From Voacanga thouarsii (Eukaryota > Streptophyta > Magnoliopsida > Gentianales > Apocynaceae): a DNA stretch of 64,000 bases. The stretch is taken from positions 1,059,001 to 1,123,000 of the forward strand of contig JANUWF010001050.1 of the NCBI GenBank assembly GCA_026120185.1. Direction: 5' to 3'. Position numbers and translations under genes: made by a program. Below, piece after piece: positions 1-12,667 of the stretch (the first letter of the stretch is position 1; each line of letters opens with the position of its first letter). Under the pieces are notes generated by a model. The model had not been told where the DNA came from, did no database searches, and was given only the letters and a program-made list of their open reading frames with translations.

Positions 1-2449
1 TTACCCCTAAGGCGGATAGAGCCAAGGAGGTATTGAGTCTTATTCACACTAATGTGTGTGGTCCCCTGTTTACACCAACTAGAAGAGGTTTTGAGTATTT
101 CATCACCTTCACGGATGATTGTATAAGGTTTGGTTATGTTTACCTGATAAGACGCAAGTCTGACTCTTTTGACAAGTTCAAAGAGTTTAAGGCTGAAGTG
201 GAGCGTCGGACAGGTAAATTGATCAAGGCATTACGATCGGATCGTGGTGGAGAGTACCTCATTGGTGAATTCAAGGACTACATGGTACATCATGGGACAG
301 TATTACAACTCTTTGCATGGGGACATCCCAATAGAACGGAGTGGCTAAGAGAAGGAACAGGACATTGATGGAAATGGTCCGAAGCATGATGTCTCATGCT
401 ACTTTTCCAGTGTCTTTTTGGGGATATGCCCTGGAATCAGCGGCATACATTTTGAACTTGGTGCCTTCTAAGTCAGTACCTAGGACTCCCTATGAGATGT
501 GGACTGGGTGTAAGCCAAGTCTAAATCATCTCAGCATATAGGGTTGTCCAGCTTATGTACTGGTCAAGGGAGACAAGTTGGAACCAAGGTCAGAATTATG
601 CTATTTTGTGGGTATCCAAAATGGACAAATGGTGGTTACTTTTATCATCATAAGGAGCAGAAAGTACTAGTTAGTACTAATGCTAGATACTTGGAGGATG
701 ATCAAAGTACTTCCACAAAAGGTTCAACTAGGTTGGAACTGGAGGAGAAGTTATTTTCGGAAGCAACTTCTTCTGACCCGATTGTGAAACAAGAAGAAGT
801 ACAGCTTCAAGAGCCTGTACAAATAAAGTCTCATCATAGTGGGAGAATGTCTAGGGTTCCAGAAAGGTAGACTGGAGAAGCTTTCGAGCTAGTCTCTGAC
901 CATCAGGAACAAAACCCCACTAGATACAAGGAGGCTATTGCTAATGCCGATGCAAATCTGTGGCATGAAGTAATGAAAGCTGAAATTGAGTCTATGTATC
1001 TCAATCAGGTTTGGGATCTTGTAGCTTCACCTGAAGGGATAAAACCCATAGGGTGTAAGTGGGTATACAAGAGAAAGAGGAGAGTAGATGGAAAGGTGAA
1101 AACCTTCAAAGCTAAGCTTGTGGTGAAAGGGTATACTTAGAAAGAGGGAATCGACTATGAGAAAACCTTTTCCCTGGTAGCCATGCTTAAGTCTATCCGT
1201 ATCCTCCTTACCATCGCATGTCATTATGACTACGAGATATGGCAAATGGATGTCAAGATGGTATTTTTAAATGGCTATCTTAGTAAAAACATCTATACGT
1301 CCCAACCGGAAGGTTTTATTGCTGAGGGCCAAGAGTATATGGTTTGCAAGCTTAAGAAGTCCATCTATAGATTTAAGCAGGCATCAAGGGTATGGAACAT
1401 TCGTTTTGATGAGACTGTAAAATCTTACGGTTTTGTTCAAAACGAGGATAAACCATGAGTGTACAGAAAGCTTGAAGGCATTAATGTGGTTTTTCCTGTC
1501 TTGTATATGGTTGACATTCTACTCATTAGAAATGATGTAGGGTCATTATCATCTACAAAGGTTTGGCTGTCTAGTCAATTCAGTATGAAGGACTAGGGAG
1601 AAGCCAGCTACATTCTCAGGATTAGACTTCTTAGAAATAGGAAGTAGAGAATGTTAGGATTATCACAAGCTGCATACATTAACAAGATGTTGGCCAGGTA
1701 CAGCATGAACTCATGCAAGGGAGCTCTAATTCCTTGCAGACATGGGTTATCATTTTCTTCAAGGGACTGTCCTAAGTCTCAAGAAGAAAATGACAGGATG
1801 TACGCCATGCTGTATTCTAGGCTAGATACCTACTTTGCCGTAGGCTTGGTTAGCAAATATCATTCAAACCCTGAGGAGGTTCATTGGTAAGCTGTAAAGC
1901 ATATACTCAAGTACCTCAAGGGAACGAGAGATTATATGCTGGTTTATAGGGCTAATGACTTGGTTCCTATAGGAAACACAAACTCAGACTTCCAAGCAGA
2001 TAAGGATAAGAGAAAATCTACTAGTGGATATATCTTCACCTTGTCTAGAGGAGCTATTTCATGGAAGAGTATCAAGCAATCTTGCATTACTGACTCAACT
2101 ATGGAAGTTGAGTATGTGGCAGCTTCGGAAGCATCCAAGGAAGCAGTCTGGCTCCGAAATTTTTTTTTCAGAACTTGGAGTTATACCACACATGGACAGG
2201 CCGATTGTGATGTATTGCGACAACACTGGAGTAGTATCACAATCCAAAGAACCCAGGAACCACAAGAAGGGGAAGTACATCGAGAGGAAGTACCATCTGA
2301 TCCGGGATTTTATCCAGAGATGGGAAGTCATGGTGGAACAGATTGCCTCCGAGAACAATCTAGCTAATCCATTTACCAAGCCTTTGGTTGAGAGAGCCTT
2401 CAAGAGACACTTGGACGCCATAGGGGTAGGCACCTACGGACATACTTAG
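1..2449 (+). pseudogene. Copia pol remnant (integrase, RT, RNase H)
   Basis: This is the 3' part of a Ty1/Copia polyprotein whose gag and 5' LTR lie outside the window. Integrase core sequence is seen first (FTDDC near 110, LRSDRGGEY near 230), then integrase C-terminal sequence (WGYALESAAYILN, GYPKW). RT (QMDVK, FLNG near 1240-1275) and RNase H (KSTSGYIF near 2010, MEVEYVA near 2100) follow. The reading frame is broken many times: a frameshift near 340, TAG at 539, TAG near 868, TAG at 1138, and another frameshift at a T run near 2159. The RT YVDD box reads YMVD near 1504, and the first RNase H aspartate region reads NTNSDFQ where relatives have YTDSDFQ. It cannot encode active enzymes. Its coding sequence resembles the element at 35350-38318, so both probably belong to one Copia lineage. 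Confidence 0.9.
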
Positions 2450-2460
2450 TCTTAGAGTGC

Positions 2461-2471
2461 AAGTGGGAGAT
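2461..2471 (+). other. Polypurine tract before 3' LTR
   Basis: The purine-rich AAGTGGGAGAT follows the end of pol by 11 bases and directly precedes the LTR-like start TGTTGGGAAATATGCCC. Position and composition fit the plus-strand priming site of a Copia element. Confidence 0.7.
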
Positions 2472-3903
2472 TGTTGGGAAATATGCCCTCTTAGACTAAG
2501 TTTCTGATGTAAAAATCGAATGTTTTAATAAAAGAATTTATTTTTCAAAAATTATTTGTGAATTTATAATTTTATTTGTACACAATTACGTTTAGAAAAA
2601 ATCCATTGTATTTAAGTAAGTGATCCATGTGAATGGAGGTCTTTCATAGTAAGATATGGATCATGGGTTACTTAACACATAAACGTTCATTCTTAACTGA
2701 TTGATGAGAATGGGAATCTCATCATGTCTAGGTTATTATGTTGTGAATTCTAAATGGGGAATGGCTTACCTTTAGCCAGTAAGGAGTCTACTCACTTCAT
2801 GACATACGCGTATTTCGAATACGTAGAACAAGACCTGTAGTAGTGGTTTCTAAGAGTACTATCTGGTAGAAATTTAGACTATTACCGCTATAGCGTGGAC
2901 TAATACTCTACGACTTGAGTATGGGTTGGTGGTCTGACGAAATTAGAAATATATACTTTGATATGTTATAATTGATGTTCTATCGGAAGGCCAATATACT
3001 TACATACTGGGTATATGTGACTAGTTAGTTAAGACAGACTTGTACAAGATAGTTTCTATACTATATCGCCTCTTGTGGTTGTCTGAATGATCTGAATATC
3101 CAGGGCCCTGGGAAACATGACTTGAATGTTTGCTTTAGGGTAGCTCCCTTAGAAAGCAGAAACAGTCCAGGAAGTCATAGATCATTGGACTAGAGGCCTA
3201 AGGATGGTAAATGTCATTTAGAGAGGTGTTAGTATACTTTTTCCTCTCTAAATGTACGGCGATGTATAGAGGGGTATTTTAGTCATTACACCTGTAAGTC
3301 GGAGACTTTGCTAACGCAGCACTATCCTTGGGGTCAATATTTCCTTATGGTGATATCAGGAAATATTTAAAATGTAAAATATAACTATTTATATGGCAAG
3401 GGTATTTTGGTCATTTTAGTAGCCAAAGCAGTATGTCTTTTGGTCCCCAATATAGACCGTGAGTCTTAATTAAATACGAGCTAAGGAATTGATCTTGAAT
3501 TAAATGAAATTTATTTTATTTAAGTAGCCTGATTTAATTATTGGGCTAGAATAAAATAAAAGTCCATGGAGAGAGAATTAATTAAATTAGTTTAGTGGGC
3601 TAATTAATTATTCAGGGCTTTGGCCCAGTTTGAATAATTAGGGATTAACCTGGGACTAAACTGATTTAGGCTTATTTAATTGGACTGGTTTATTTGGGCT
3701 GAAAAATTAATTATTTGTTGGGCCATTAAGTTGGTTCTAACTAGAATAATTAATTAAGCCCAATAGGTTAAACCAATAGTCCAATGGCCTACTCCAGTTT
3801 AGCATAGGGTTTTTTATTTAGGTTAAACAAGAGGATTGGAAACAACGTTGTTGAAAATTAGACACACAAGAGAGACGGCTTCTTCTCTGTGGAATAGCCA
3901 GGC

Positions 3904-3952
<49 letters not shown>

Positions 3953-4302
3953 CAGAAAAATTCCCTAGCCTGTTAGTTGTTCACCAAACGGTAATTAGGC
4001 ATGCCATATACTGGAAAATCAAGAGTTAGGCGTTCACATACATGCAAAGGCGAAGTAAAAGGCTTGCAGGAATCGCACCAGAGGCTTCCACCAGCACACC
4101 TACCCCAATTGCGCACATTCTAGTCTAGCCACCTTTGAGAGCCAGAAGGAGAGGTAAAATTTTTAAAACCTCAGGATTGGAATAAGGCACAACCGACGCC
4201 GGCTAGGGCTGCCAGAGCCGGCGCTGGCCCTGCCCTGGATTCCCTATTCTTGTTTTGCCAGTTTTTTTATGTTTGTTTCCGCTGCGTGCCCTGTGTTTTC
4301 CC
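2472..4302 (+). repeat. 3' LTR of the Copia element
   Basis: The LTR begins with TGTTGGGAAATATGCCC right after the polypurine tract, a start typical of plant Copia LTRs. I place its end near the CCGCTGCGTGCCCTG... ...TTTTCCCA stretch at about 4302. The end is inferred because the partner LTR is outside the window. The body is AT-rich with TTAATTAAT-type stretches and contains a CT microsatellite. There is no coding capacity. Confidence 0.6.
3905..3952 (+). repeat. (TC)n microsatellite
   Basis: About 24 TC units with one interruption (TTT), inside the Copia LTR. Confidence 0.9.
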
Positions 4303-4509
4303 ACTTTCCGTGCCTTCATATACTTTATGACAGGATCAGGATGGTGTTCACTTTTTAAGTCAATGATGAGTTCCTATTTACATCTTTTATGCGAATAGAT
4401 GTTTTTGGTTGAGAATTAGTTGAACATTTTGTAATCAAATATTAATTTACTTATTTTTATATGAATATTTGAATTATATATTTTCAATATTTAAATTATA
4501 TATCATATT

Positions 4510-5401
4510 TTATGGAGAAGTTGTGTACCAGAAAATGTCAGAACAGTAATCATATGTCATAAATTTTGGGACATTGAAAAAAAGTGATGCTAAATTTTGG
4601 GACAATACGAAAAAATTAGTGTTGTTAAAAAGGGACGCTATCATAGTTACACATCGTTACTTTGGGACATTTTTTTTGGGATGCTATGGATTATTTCGTC
4701 AGTACGAAAGGGATAGAAATAGACTTATGTGTCGTCATTCTAAGAACACCTATGTAAATAAAATGTTGCCAAAGTTGCCAAAATTGAGACACTACACAAT
4801 CATAGTGTACCAAAAAAAGGGACTCAGACATAATTTTATGTCGGTAATTTGGAGATATTTATACAAAACGTGTCATGGAAAAAAGATTTCTATATAATAC
4901 ATATTAGTAAATTAGGCGACAGTAGCAAATATAAGTGTCGTAATATTAGGTACACTTATATAACAAGCGTCGGGAATTATGTGTTGTAAAATTTTGGAAT
5001 GCATGAAAGTAGGGACACATTTAAAAGTGACGGAAATTAATTAAATACTTATTTTTAAAAAAATAATTATAAAATTAAATATTTGCAACAGGCAATAATT
5101 GTATTTTCGACGAACAAAATATGTTAAAAAGAAACCTATTTGCAACGGAAAAAGAATCATTGCAATTATTTTGAATAGATTGAGGTTTCTTGCCACGAAA
5201 AAAAAGGATCGTAAAAAAAGGCATTTTCTGTGGAAAATAGATTATTGCAACAGTACTTATGGTTGCAAAGGCAATTGCAACCCCCTACAATAGCAATGAA
5301 CACTTTTCTGTTGCAATATCATTGCAATTGATTATTTACGACCAAATTGATCATTTTCCCACGAAATTCAATGGTTGTGAAAATCTATTTTTCTTGTAGT
5401 G
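4510..5401. mobile_element. CACTA (En/Spm) transposon end
   Basis: The right boundary reads TTTTTCTTGTAGTG, the reverse complement of CACTACAAGAAAAA, the standard terminus of plant CACTA elements. Inside it are many short subterminal motifs typical of this superfamily: repeated TTGCAA/TTGCAAC between about 5085 and 5335, and GGGAC-type repeats between 4560 and 4830. No transposase is visible and I cannot find the opposite CACTA terminus, so this is one end of a deleted or non-autonomous element. The left limit is approximate. The right end cuts directly into a Copia fragment. Confidence 0.65.
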
Positions 5402-5897
5402 GTCCTAAAATTCCTGATGAATTTAACAATATGAAGCAGGCTTCTTATGCATTAGCTATAGGAAGTCTTATGTATGTTATGTTTTGTACTCGTTGAGACA
5501 TTTGTTAAACTTTAGAATGGATAGTAGATATTAGTCAAATCCAGGATTGAAACATTGGATAAAAATAAAGCATATACTCAAGTATCTTCAAAGAATTCGA
5601 GAATATAGGCTAGTTTACTTGACTCTAGAATTGGTACCTATAAGTTATATTGATGCTATTTTTCAAGCTAATAAGGATTTTGCAAGTCCAATTCAAGCTA
5701 TGCGGTCATCAGCGTGGTAAACACAATAAACGTAAATGTCACCTACTTAGGGATATTGTTTAATGTGAAAATGTAAAATCATGCAAGATTTCTTCTGTTG
5801 AAAATCTTGCTGATTCTTTTACTAACCGTTTACTTGCAAAAGTTTTTTAAAATCATCTCAAAAGTATGGGTATTTTTTACATGTCCTATTTACTTTA
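5402..5897 (+). pseudogene. Decayed Copia RNase H fragment
   Basis: The translation matches the RNase H end of the element at 37590-38318 segment by segment. Examples are SLMYVMFCTR near 5470, RKCHLLRDIV near 5730 and SCKISSVENLADSFT near 5778. It has many stops and frameshifts and an internal deletion. It begins exactly at the CACTA terminus, so everything upstream in the element is missing. It is followed by a polypurine-like stretch and an LTR of the same family. Confidence 0.8.
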
Positions 5898-5913
5898 AGG
5901 CAAGTAGAAGAAT

Positions 5914-7325
5914 TGTTAGTTATGCCTTTCGAGTAAATCAAATGCAATTTCAACATTTGTATTTTGAAATAAAATAAAAAATTTTGTGTGTGTATGTGTA
6001 CATATATGAGTTTGATTTGCCCGCCAATTATTTAGATATTATAAATTAAGTGTTTATTTACTAAGTATAGAAAGATTGGTTTATAATTTAATTCAAAATA
6101 AATTATTCATTATTTGAAATAAATTTGGGTAATTTATTTTAATGAGATTATTTTGATTTTGTTGAAGTCTGTCTTGGATTATGATAATAAAATTAACAAT
6201 ATATTTCGATATATTTGATTGGATCGCTGATATCTAATTTGTAGAACGGACTGCACAAATAAATATTATAAGATTTTTGAACATGATATCTTAATCGTGC
6301 GCAAATAATGGTCTATATTTACTAACTTGAAGTTCCTTAAATTATGAAAGAGTGAGATTAATTTAGTAATCAATATCTTGATATCCTTGGAAATTAAAGT
6401 AAAATAAAGATGAAACATTTATTCTACAAAATAGAATCTATCACCTTTAATAGGTAAGATCATGTCATCTTGAGTTCTTTTAAAGGACAATTAAATTTGA
6501 ACTTAATAATTCAATAGTGACTATTGAATTTAATTTCATGTGTGACGTGGTCACATAGTACTGTAAAATTGAATATGAGAATTGAGGATATAAAAAAGGG
6601 GTAGTTTGGTCATTTTCCCTCATTCAATATACATCTTGATCAAGAGGATAATATGTATGATTGATAAGTCTTATAATATAATTATTGATTTTGGTAATTT
6701 TAATTAGCTTAAAAGTACATTACATTCTTTTAGTAAAATAGAACATAATTAATAAATTATTTTAGGTTAACAAAATAATTTATTGAAATTTAGTCTAACT
6801 ATACTTTGTTAGGTCATTTTGGTGGTTCTTAATTATAAGATAAAGATAAATTATGAATATTTATAATTTATTATGATAAGTTGTGGAAAACTAAAAGACA
6901 TATTTGAGATGGAGTATGATAAGTGGAAATAGTTGTATTAAACTATATTTATCCAGTTTTGATACTCTATTAATATTTATATTTGAGATAGAGTAAAATA
7001 GGTATAATAGCTAGTTATATCCAACTATACCTATTGGTTTCAAACTTAATATTTATATACATAAGAGATAATATATGTTCTCTAATGATCTCTCAAAGTT
7101 TTTGTGAATCCACCATCAACAAAGAGAGAAAAATACAACAGGTAATTTTTTGAACTTGAGAGATTACACTAAAGAAGATTTAGAGGTTTTGAGTATTATG
7201 AGAAGGTCAAAAACTTCTTTTATCATATTTTTGAAGATGATATCTATAAAGATATTATTCACTTTATAAGTATTTTATAGATTTTAATTTGATTAATATA
7301 TAAATATATCAATCATATTTTTTTT
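5914..7325 (+). repeat. Degenerate Copia LTR, same family as 38337-40110
   Basis: It starts TGTTAGTTATGCC. It can be aligned by eye over its whole length with the LTR at 38337, for example TTATTTAGATATTATAAAT, TTGAAGTCTGTCTT and CATCAACAAAGAGAGAAA. The end near 7325 is approximate because the terminal bases are decayed into T and A runs. It lies immediately upstream of an S-RLK exon fragment. Confidence 0.75.
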
Positions 7326-7335
7326 TAAAAAAATT

Positions 7336-7598
7336 AATAGATCCATCAATCTTTGATCCAAGCATTGAAATGGAGGTCTTGAGACATGTCCATGTAGGAT
7401 TAGCATGTGTGTAAGAATTTGTTAAAAATAGGCCAAGTGTCACTGCCATACTGTCAATGCTTAAAAGTGAAATCTTAGAGATTCTTCATCCCAGACTACC
7501 AACTTTTACAGTAAGAGTTGTTTCTTTAAGAACTAAATCCTCTTAGTATGTACACAATATGTTAACTCTGTGAGTCTCACAATATTAAAGCTCGGTAG
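7336..7598 (+). pseudogene. S-RLK last-exon fragment (copy 1)
   Basis: This matches the final exon of the two larger S-RLK copies at 20934-21208 and 43767-44045. It encodes the C-terminal lobe of the kinase and the tail: IDPSIFDPSIEMEVLRHV, then CV-stop-EF where a glutamine codon has become TAA, then SMLKSEI and HPRLPTF. The start of the exon and all upstream exons are missing; the Copia LTR sits directly upstream. The tail ends in the same AARG/TAG context as copy 3. It is a dead third relative of the family and implies a former S-RLK cluster. Confidence 0.8.
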
Positions 7599-7892
7599 TA
7601 GATTCCAGTATGGAATGAAGGTGATGGGGTGGATGTCTTGCCTATCATTTTACAACCAACCAGGTTAGTTTACAGACACAATTCTTGTCTATGTGGATTA
7701 TGTTGCAAAACTCATTCTAGTGGTTGCATCCTCCTCTTCTTCTTTTCTTTTTTTCTTTTTTTTTTTTCTGGATATTGCTAGAGCTTGATTCTTGGTTTTG
7801 TAGCTATGAGTTGTTGGAGATTTGTTGGTGCAGAGTACACTGTACTAGAATAGTTGACTATGACTGTCAACTATATTGATATATTTAAAATT
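7599..7892. other. Non-coding spacer
   Basis: It contains a CT/T-rich run around 7730-7770. I see no gene or recognisable element. Confidence 0.5.
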
Positions 7893-8228
7893 TGCATACA
7901 GAGCTTGAAGACACTTCAATCGACTTCTTGGAACTCTCTCCTTAAAGTGAATTTGCCCCCACTTATAGCGTTGTGGTGTGCAAGGGGATACAAACAAAAT
8001 TCACTTTGCAGGATAATTGAAGTGATTGATGTTTTGCAGATACACTTTCTGAAGAACACTCACCTGCACTATTATTTAGCCAACAATCTGAACTAAAAGT
8101 AGAGAATCACAATAATGATCCAGAGATATTTTAGTAACAAAATATCATGATAGAATTTGAAGAATACAATCATAGAATCTAAAATCTAAACAAATGAAAT
8201 CTAAATTTATTTTTGGGATATTCCAACA
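7893..8228 (-). repeat. 3' LTR-like repeat of minus-strand Copia
   Basis: The segment aligns by eye with 11330-11535 in the same orientation (shared CATACAGAGCTTGAAG, TTTGCCCCCACTTATA, AATCTGAACTAAAA). On the minus strand it starts TGTTGGAATATCCC directly after the purine-rich AGTGAGGGAT (8229-8238) and ends CTGTATGCA, giving TG...CA ends. This fits the downstream LTR of the degenerate Copia at 8604-11320. Confidence 0.65.
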
Positions 8229-8603
8229 ATCCCTCACTATTTCAGAATGAAATAAAAAAATTGGCAATCAGTATCAGAGTGTGTTATGCTTTCAATAAAG
8301 GTATTTCTCAATTTGAACCTTTATCTAGTGAAAAAGAACAAACATCAACTTTGAATTACATAGTAGATAAATCTTTGAACTAGTAATCCTTAACAAGTCA
8401 ATAGACTTTTCACACATAACACTTATTACATAAGAGTGCAAACTTTATTTTATAGCCATTTGTGCCAATTTTGTTGCATACACATTTGTTAGATTAATTA
8501 ATCTTGAACCCATTCAATAAGAGAACCTTATAAAACCTTGCATGACGCTGCTTTGGAGCTTACTTAAGCCCATAAAAGGGCTTATTTAATTTGCAAACTT
8601 ATT
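8229..8603 (-). other. Residual internal sequence, no coding match
   Basis: It lies between the polypurine tract and the truncated RT. RNase H would be expected here but none can be read on either strand. An internal deletion or replacement is likely. Confidence 0.45.
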
Positions 8604-11320
8604 TTATTGTCCCTTGGCAACAAATCCTTCTAGTTGTTCCATATATATTTCTTCATCAAATTCACAATTCGGGAATGCTGTTTTAACATCTATTTGGTGA
8701 ATTTCAAAGTGATATATAGATGCCAGAGACAGCAACACTCTAATAGTGGTCATTCTTGCTACTGGTGAATATGTATCAAAATAATCGATACCAGACCTTT
8801 GACTAAAGCCATTAGCCACAAGTCTAGCTTTAAACTCGCCCACTAATGCATCAACTTTCTTCTTTTCTTTGAAGATCCATTTGCAACCAATTGGTTGTAA
8901 ACCTAGTGGCAAGTCCTCCAAATCCCAAGTATGATTTTTCATAATGGAATCTATCTCTTCCCTTACTACTTCTTTCCAGAATACAACCTTTTGAGACTTT
9001 ATAGGCTCTTTGTATGTTTTTGGATTAGATTCAAGATAATTTAGAACCATGACCTACATTAATCCTCTCTAGTACCGTCGACTAGGAATGTATAGAAGTT
9101 AGAACCAAAATCCTTTTTGATTCTCCTTCTTTTACTTCTTCTCAATTCAATTTCTTTACTTATTGTTTCACCTTTTTTATTCTTTTCAATAGTTTGACTT
9201 TCTATTGAACGTTTTGAGATTTAAGGTATTGAAGTAAACCGATTTTCATCAAAGATTGGATCTCTGGATTCTATCACAGTATTGATACCAGTATAATTTT
9301 TCGTTCAATAACCATGAATTTGTATACTTTACAATTAGAATCATACCCAAGGAAAATACATTCCACTCCTCTTTTACCAAGTTTTCTTACTTTTGGTTCA
9401 AGAAGCTTAACAAAAGATCTATAACCCAATACCCATAGGTAATTTAAATTTTTTATGCTTCTTCTACAACTCATAAAAAGTTGTAGGTTTACCTTTAGTA
9501 GGCACTCTATGAAGAATATGACAGGCTGTTAGTAACACCTTAACCCAAAATCCTTTGCATAGTCCAGAATTGGAAAGCAAAGCATTAATCATCTTAATAA
9601 GAGTTCGATTCTTTCTTTCCACGATCCCATTTTCTTGAGGGGAATAGGAAGCTATTAACTTATGTATCATACCAACATTTTCAAAATAATCACGATCATT
9701 GTATTCACCATCTCTATATGTCCTAAGACATTTTATAGAGGTACTAAATTGCTTTTCACATTTTGGTTTATAAATCTTAAGCATGTCAAGAGCTTCATTT
9801 TTAGCATGTAACAAATACACAAAGCAGACTCTTAAAAAATCATCAATGAATGTGAAATAATATAATTTACCTCCTTTAGTTGGTATACTGTGAAAATCAC
9901 CTAAATCACTGTGCAATAATTCCAAAATGTTGGTCTGTCTAGTTGTACTAGTGAAAAGTTTTCTAGTGATTTTAGTGACCATACAAGTGCGGCACAAGGT
10001 ATTAGGTTATTAACTTATGGAATTAAACCCAATTTATCCATATCTCTTAATTTATTATAATTCACATGTCCTAATCTCTAATGCCACAAAATAGAAGAAT
10101 CAACAATATAAGCAAAACCATTCAAAACTTTATTATCAGAAGATGAAGTACATACATTCAACTTGAACATTCCTTCACAAAGACAACTTGTACCCACAAA
10201 AACAGAGTTCTTGCTAAGAACAAAATTATTTAACTCAAAGACAAGTTTAAAGCCAAACTTATTCAGAATACCACATGACATAAGATTCTTTCTAATCTCA
10301 AGAACTTAGGCCACATTTGTGAGAGTTAAAGTTTTCCCTGAAGTAAAATTTAGGGTCACATTCCCAAAGCATTTGACAGATACTACTTGTCCATTACCTA
10401 CAGATAGCTTAATTTGTTCCTTAGTCGACTCAAAGATAGTAAAAAATAGCTTGTCTTTACACACATGTATTGTTGCACCAGAGTCAACCCACCATGCTTG
10501 GTCACTATCAACTATATTTATTTCCAATATCTTTGCCACAAAATGATTGGCTTCATCGGGTTTACTAGGGGATTTTCCCTTTTTCTTAGTGTCAGCCAAG
10601 AGCTTTCGACATTCTTTCTTGTAGTGACCAGTTTTATAGCAATAATGGCACTCGACCATTTTCTTTTTCCTTTTGATATCTTTTTGAGCCACTAGGATTG
10701 GTCTGATTGCTTTTGTTCCATTTTTTAGAGGAACCTGAGTCATTCACAATCATCACCTTTCCAGTAATGCCATCCAATTTAGAGGAACCTTCACACTGCA
10801 TCCATCCTCTTCAATCTTCAAGTGGGATTTAAGTTCTGCAAGGGAAAGCTCACTTTTCTTGTGTTTTAGAGATCTCCTATAATCTTTCCATGAAGGGGAT
10901 AATTATCGCAGAAACAATAACACATTCATCCATACTCATATCAGTGGTTTTCATTGGTTAACCAATTGTCTAATTTCATAAAATTGTTCCATTAACTTTC
11001 ATGAATCTACCATTGCATACTCAAAAAATTTCACAGCAAGAAACTTTTTCCTAGTTTCGTCATCTGCTAAATAAGTCTATTCAAGACCATCCCACACCTC
11101 CTTAGTTGTCGACATATCATGGTAGATGTCAAATAGTTCATTACAGAGAGCATTGCAGATATGACCCTTGCAACAACAGTCATCCTATGCCTATTTTAGT
11201 CTCTCCCTTGTTTCTCTGATGCATTCATTTTCACATTCTTGAGATTTTGGCATAGCGAGAACATTTACTATGCCCAATTGTGCAAGTAGAAAGTGGAGCT
11301 TGTATTGCCATTGCTTGAAA
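8604..11320 (-). pseudogene. Degenerate Copia gag-pol
   Basis: On the minus strand the order is: gag remnants (GDNFKQWQYKLHFLLAQ near 11320, EVWDGLE near 11100), a zinc knuckle (CHYCYKTGHYKKEC near 10640) and protease (WVDSGATIHVC near 10480). Integrase follows (FTFIDDFLRV near 9860, SPQENGIVERKNR near 9630), then RT (ARLVANGFSQRSGIDYFDTY near 8800, QIDVKTAF near 8690). RT stops just after GFVAKGQ and neither the YVDD box nor RNase H is present. Several stops separate gag, protease, integrase and RT. Its domain composition resembles the element at 47300-51257, so a Tork-type Copia lineage is likely but not certain. Confidence 0.85.
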
Positions 11321-11329
11321 TTGTCACCA

Positions 11330-11650
11330 ACATACAGAGCTTGAAGATGCCTTAATCGAGTTCTTGAAACTCTCTCCCTGAAGTAGATTTGCCCCCACTT
11401 ATAATGTTGTGGTATGTATGGGGATATAAACGAAATTCACTTTGTAGGATAATTTAAGCAATTGGTATTCTACAGATACACCCCGTGAAGAATACCCACC
11501 TGCACTCTTATATAGCCAATAATCTGAACTAAAATAATAAATTCACTATTTAATAACATTATCTATGAAAATATCCAAATAGAATATGGTGTAATCTGTG
11601 TATGATGTTCCACTATTAAACAACCTCTGTATTATGTTTCCTAGTACTTT
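11330..11650 (-). repeat. 5' LTR-like repeat abutting gag
   Basis: This is the direct-repeat partner of 7893-8228. The similarity is clear to about 11535 and weaker beyond. The gag reading frame begins right at its inner edge (YVGDNFKQW), leaving no room for a primer-binding site or leader. This suggests a deletion joining LTR and gag. Confidence 0.55.
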
Positions 11651-12567
11651 ATGTATGTGCCCAGATTCAATGGATGGCCACTAAATTGAGTGAGAAATCG
11701 TTTTGGACTTACAAGATTAGAGTAATTTTTTTGGGCCATTTTTTAACCGAGTCTCAATCTACCAAGGCATAGTTAGGTCCAAGAAAGACAGTAAGGCAGG
11801 ATTAGGTTCTTTTTGGACCTAATTAGAAGACAGTAACGATTAGCTAAACTGTGTTGATTGATACTTATGTCTTTTTTCTTTTTAAATGTTTTTTTTCTGT
11901 TCATTGTGTGTCATTGTCCTATTTGTTTTGTTCCTTTAGTTCCGGTCACATTCTTTTCTGTAAAGAAGAAAAAAAGTTTTTTTTTTTTTTTGGTAAACAT
12001 GAAAAGAAGAAAATTTTTTCTGTAAAAAGAAAAAAAGGAAAATGACGGTTCTCTGATTTCTGATTTTAGAAAACAAAATGAAAAGAGTGATAATTTCTAT
12101 TTCTGTTTTTAAAAAAAGTTTTCATTGATTATTTGGACTCCCTGACAACTGCTTTAATTTGACTGGCGTGGATTGCCAGGTAGGGCCTGCATCCAGGAAA
12201 CCCTGATCCTCTGTTTTAATTAGTACTATTAAAGAAAAAACTTTTGCTGTTAAAAAAAAAAAATCTGCTTTCGGGAGAAGTGGGGCTTCCGTTGTGATTT
12301 GTGTCACTCCATGGTTCCACCACTTAAAAAAAAAAAAAAACAAAGAAACTGCTAATCAGAGTAGAGCCGAGTTACGGGATTGGAGGATAATTGAATCGAT
12401 CCGAATAATTAGACAAAAAAAATTAAAACTAAAAAAATCATTGATTTTTGACTTTTTGCGAACTGAATCATTCCAAAAATTTTTATGCAATATCCGTACT
12501 GAGAACTATTCTAAACCGTATAAAAACCGTCCCGAATTGTATTGAACTGAATAATCGAAATTAAAAC

Positions 12568-12569
<2 letters not shown>

Positions 12570-12602
<33 letters not shown>
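12570..12602 (+). repeat. (AT)n microsatellite
   Basis: Pure alternating AT run. Confidence 0.9.
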
Positions 12603-12605
<3 letters not shown>

Positions 12606-12616
12606 TAGTCATGTAG

Positions 12617-12629
<13 letters not shown>

Positions 12630-12662
<33 letters not shown>
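12630..12662 (+). repeat. (TA)n microsatellite
   Basis: Second alternating TA run, separated from the first by about 28 bases containing ACACACATAC. Confidence 0.9.

Positions 12663-12667
<5 letters not shown>

Noticed and set aside
1027..1245. Minus-strand frame overlapping Copia RT
   Set aside because: Shadow of the plus-strand coding sequence.
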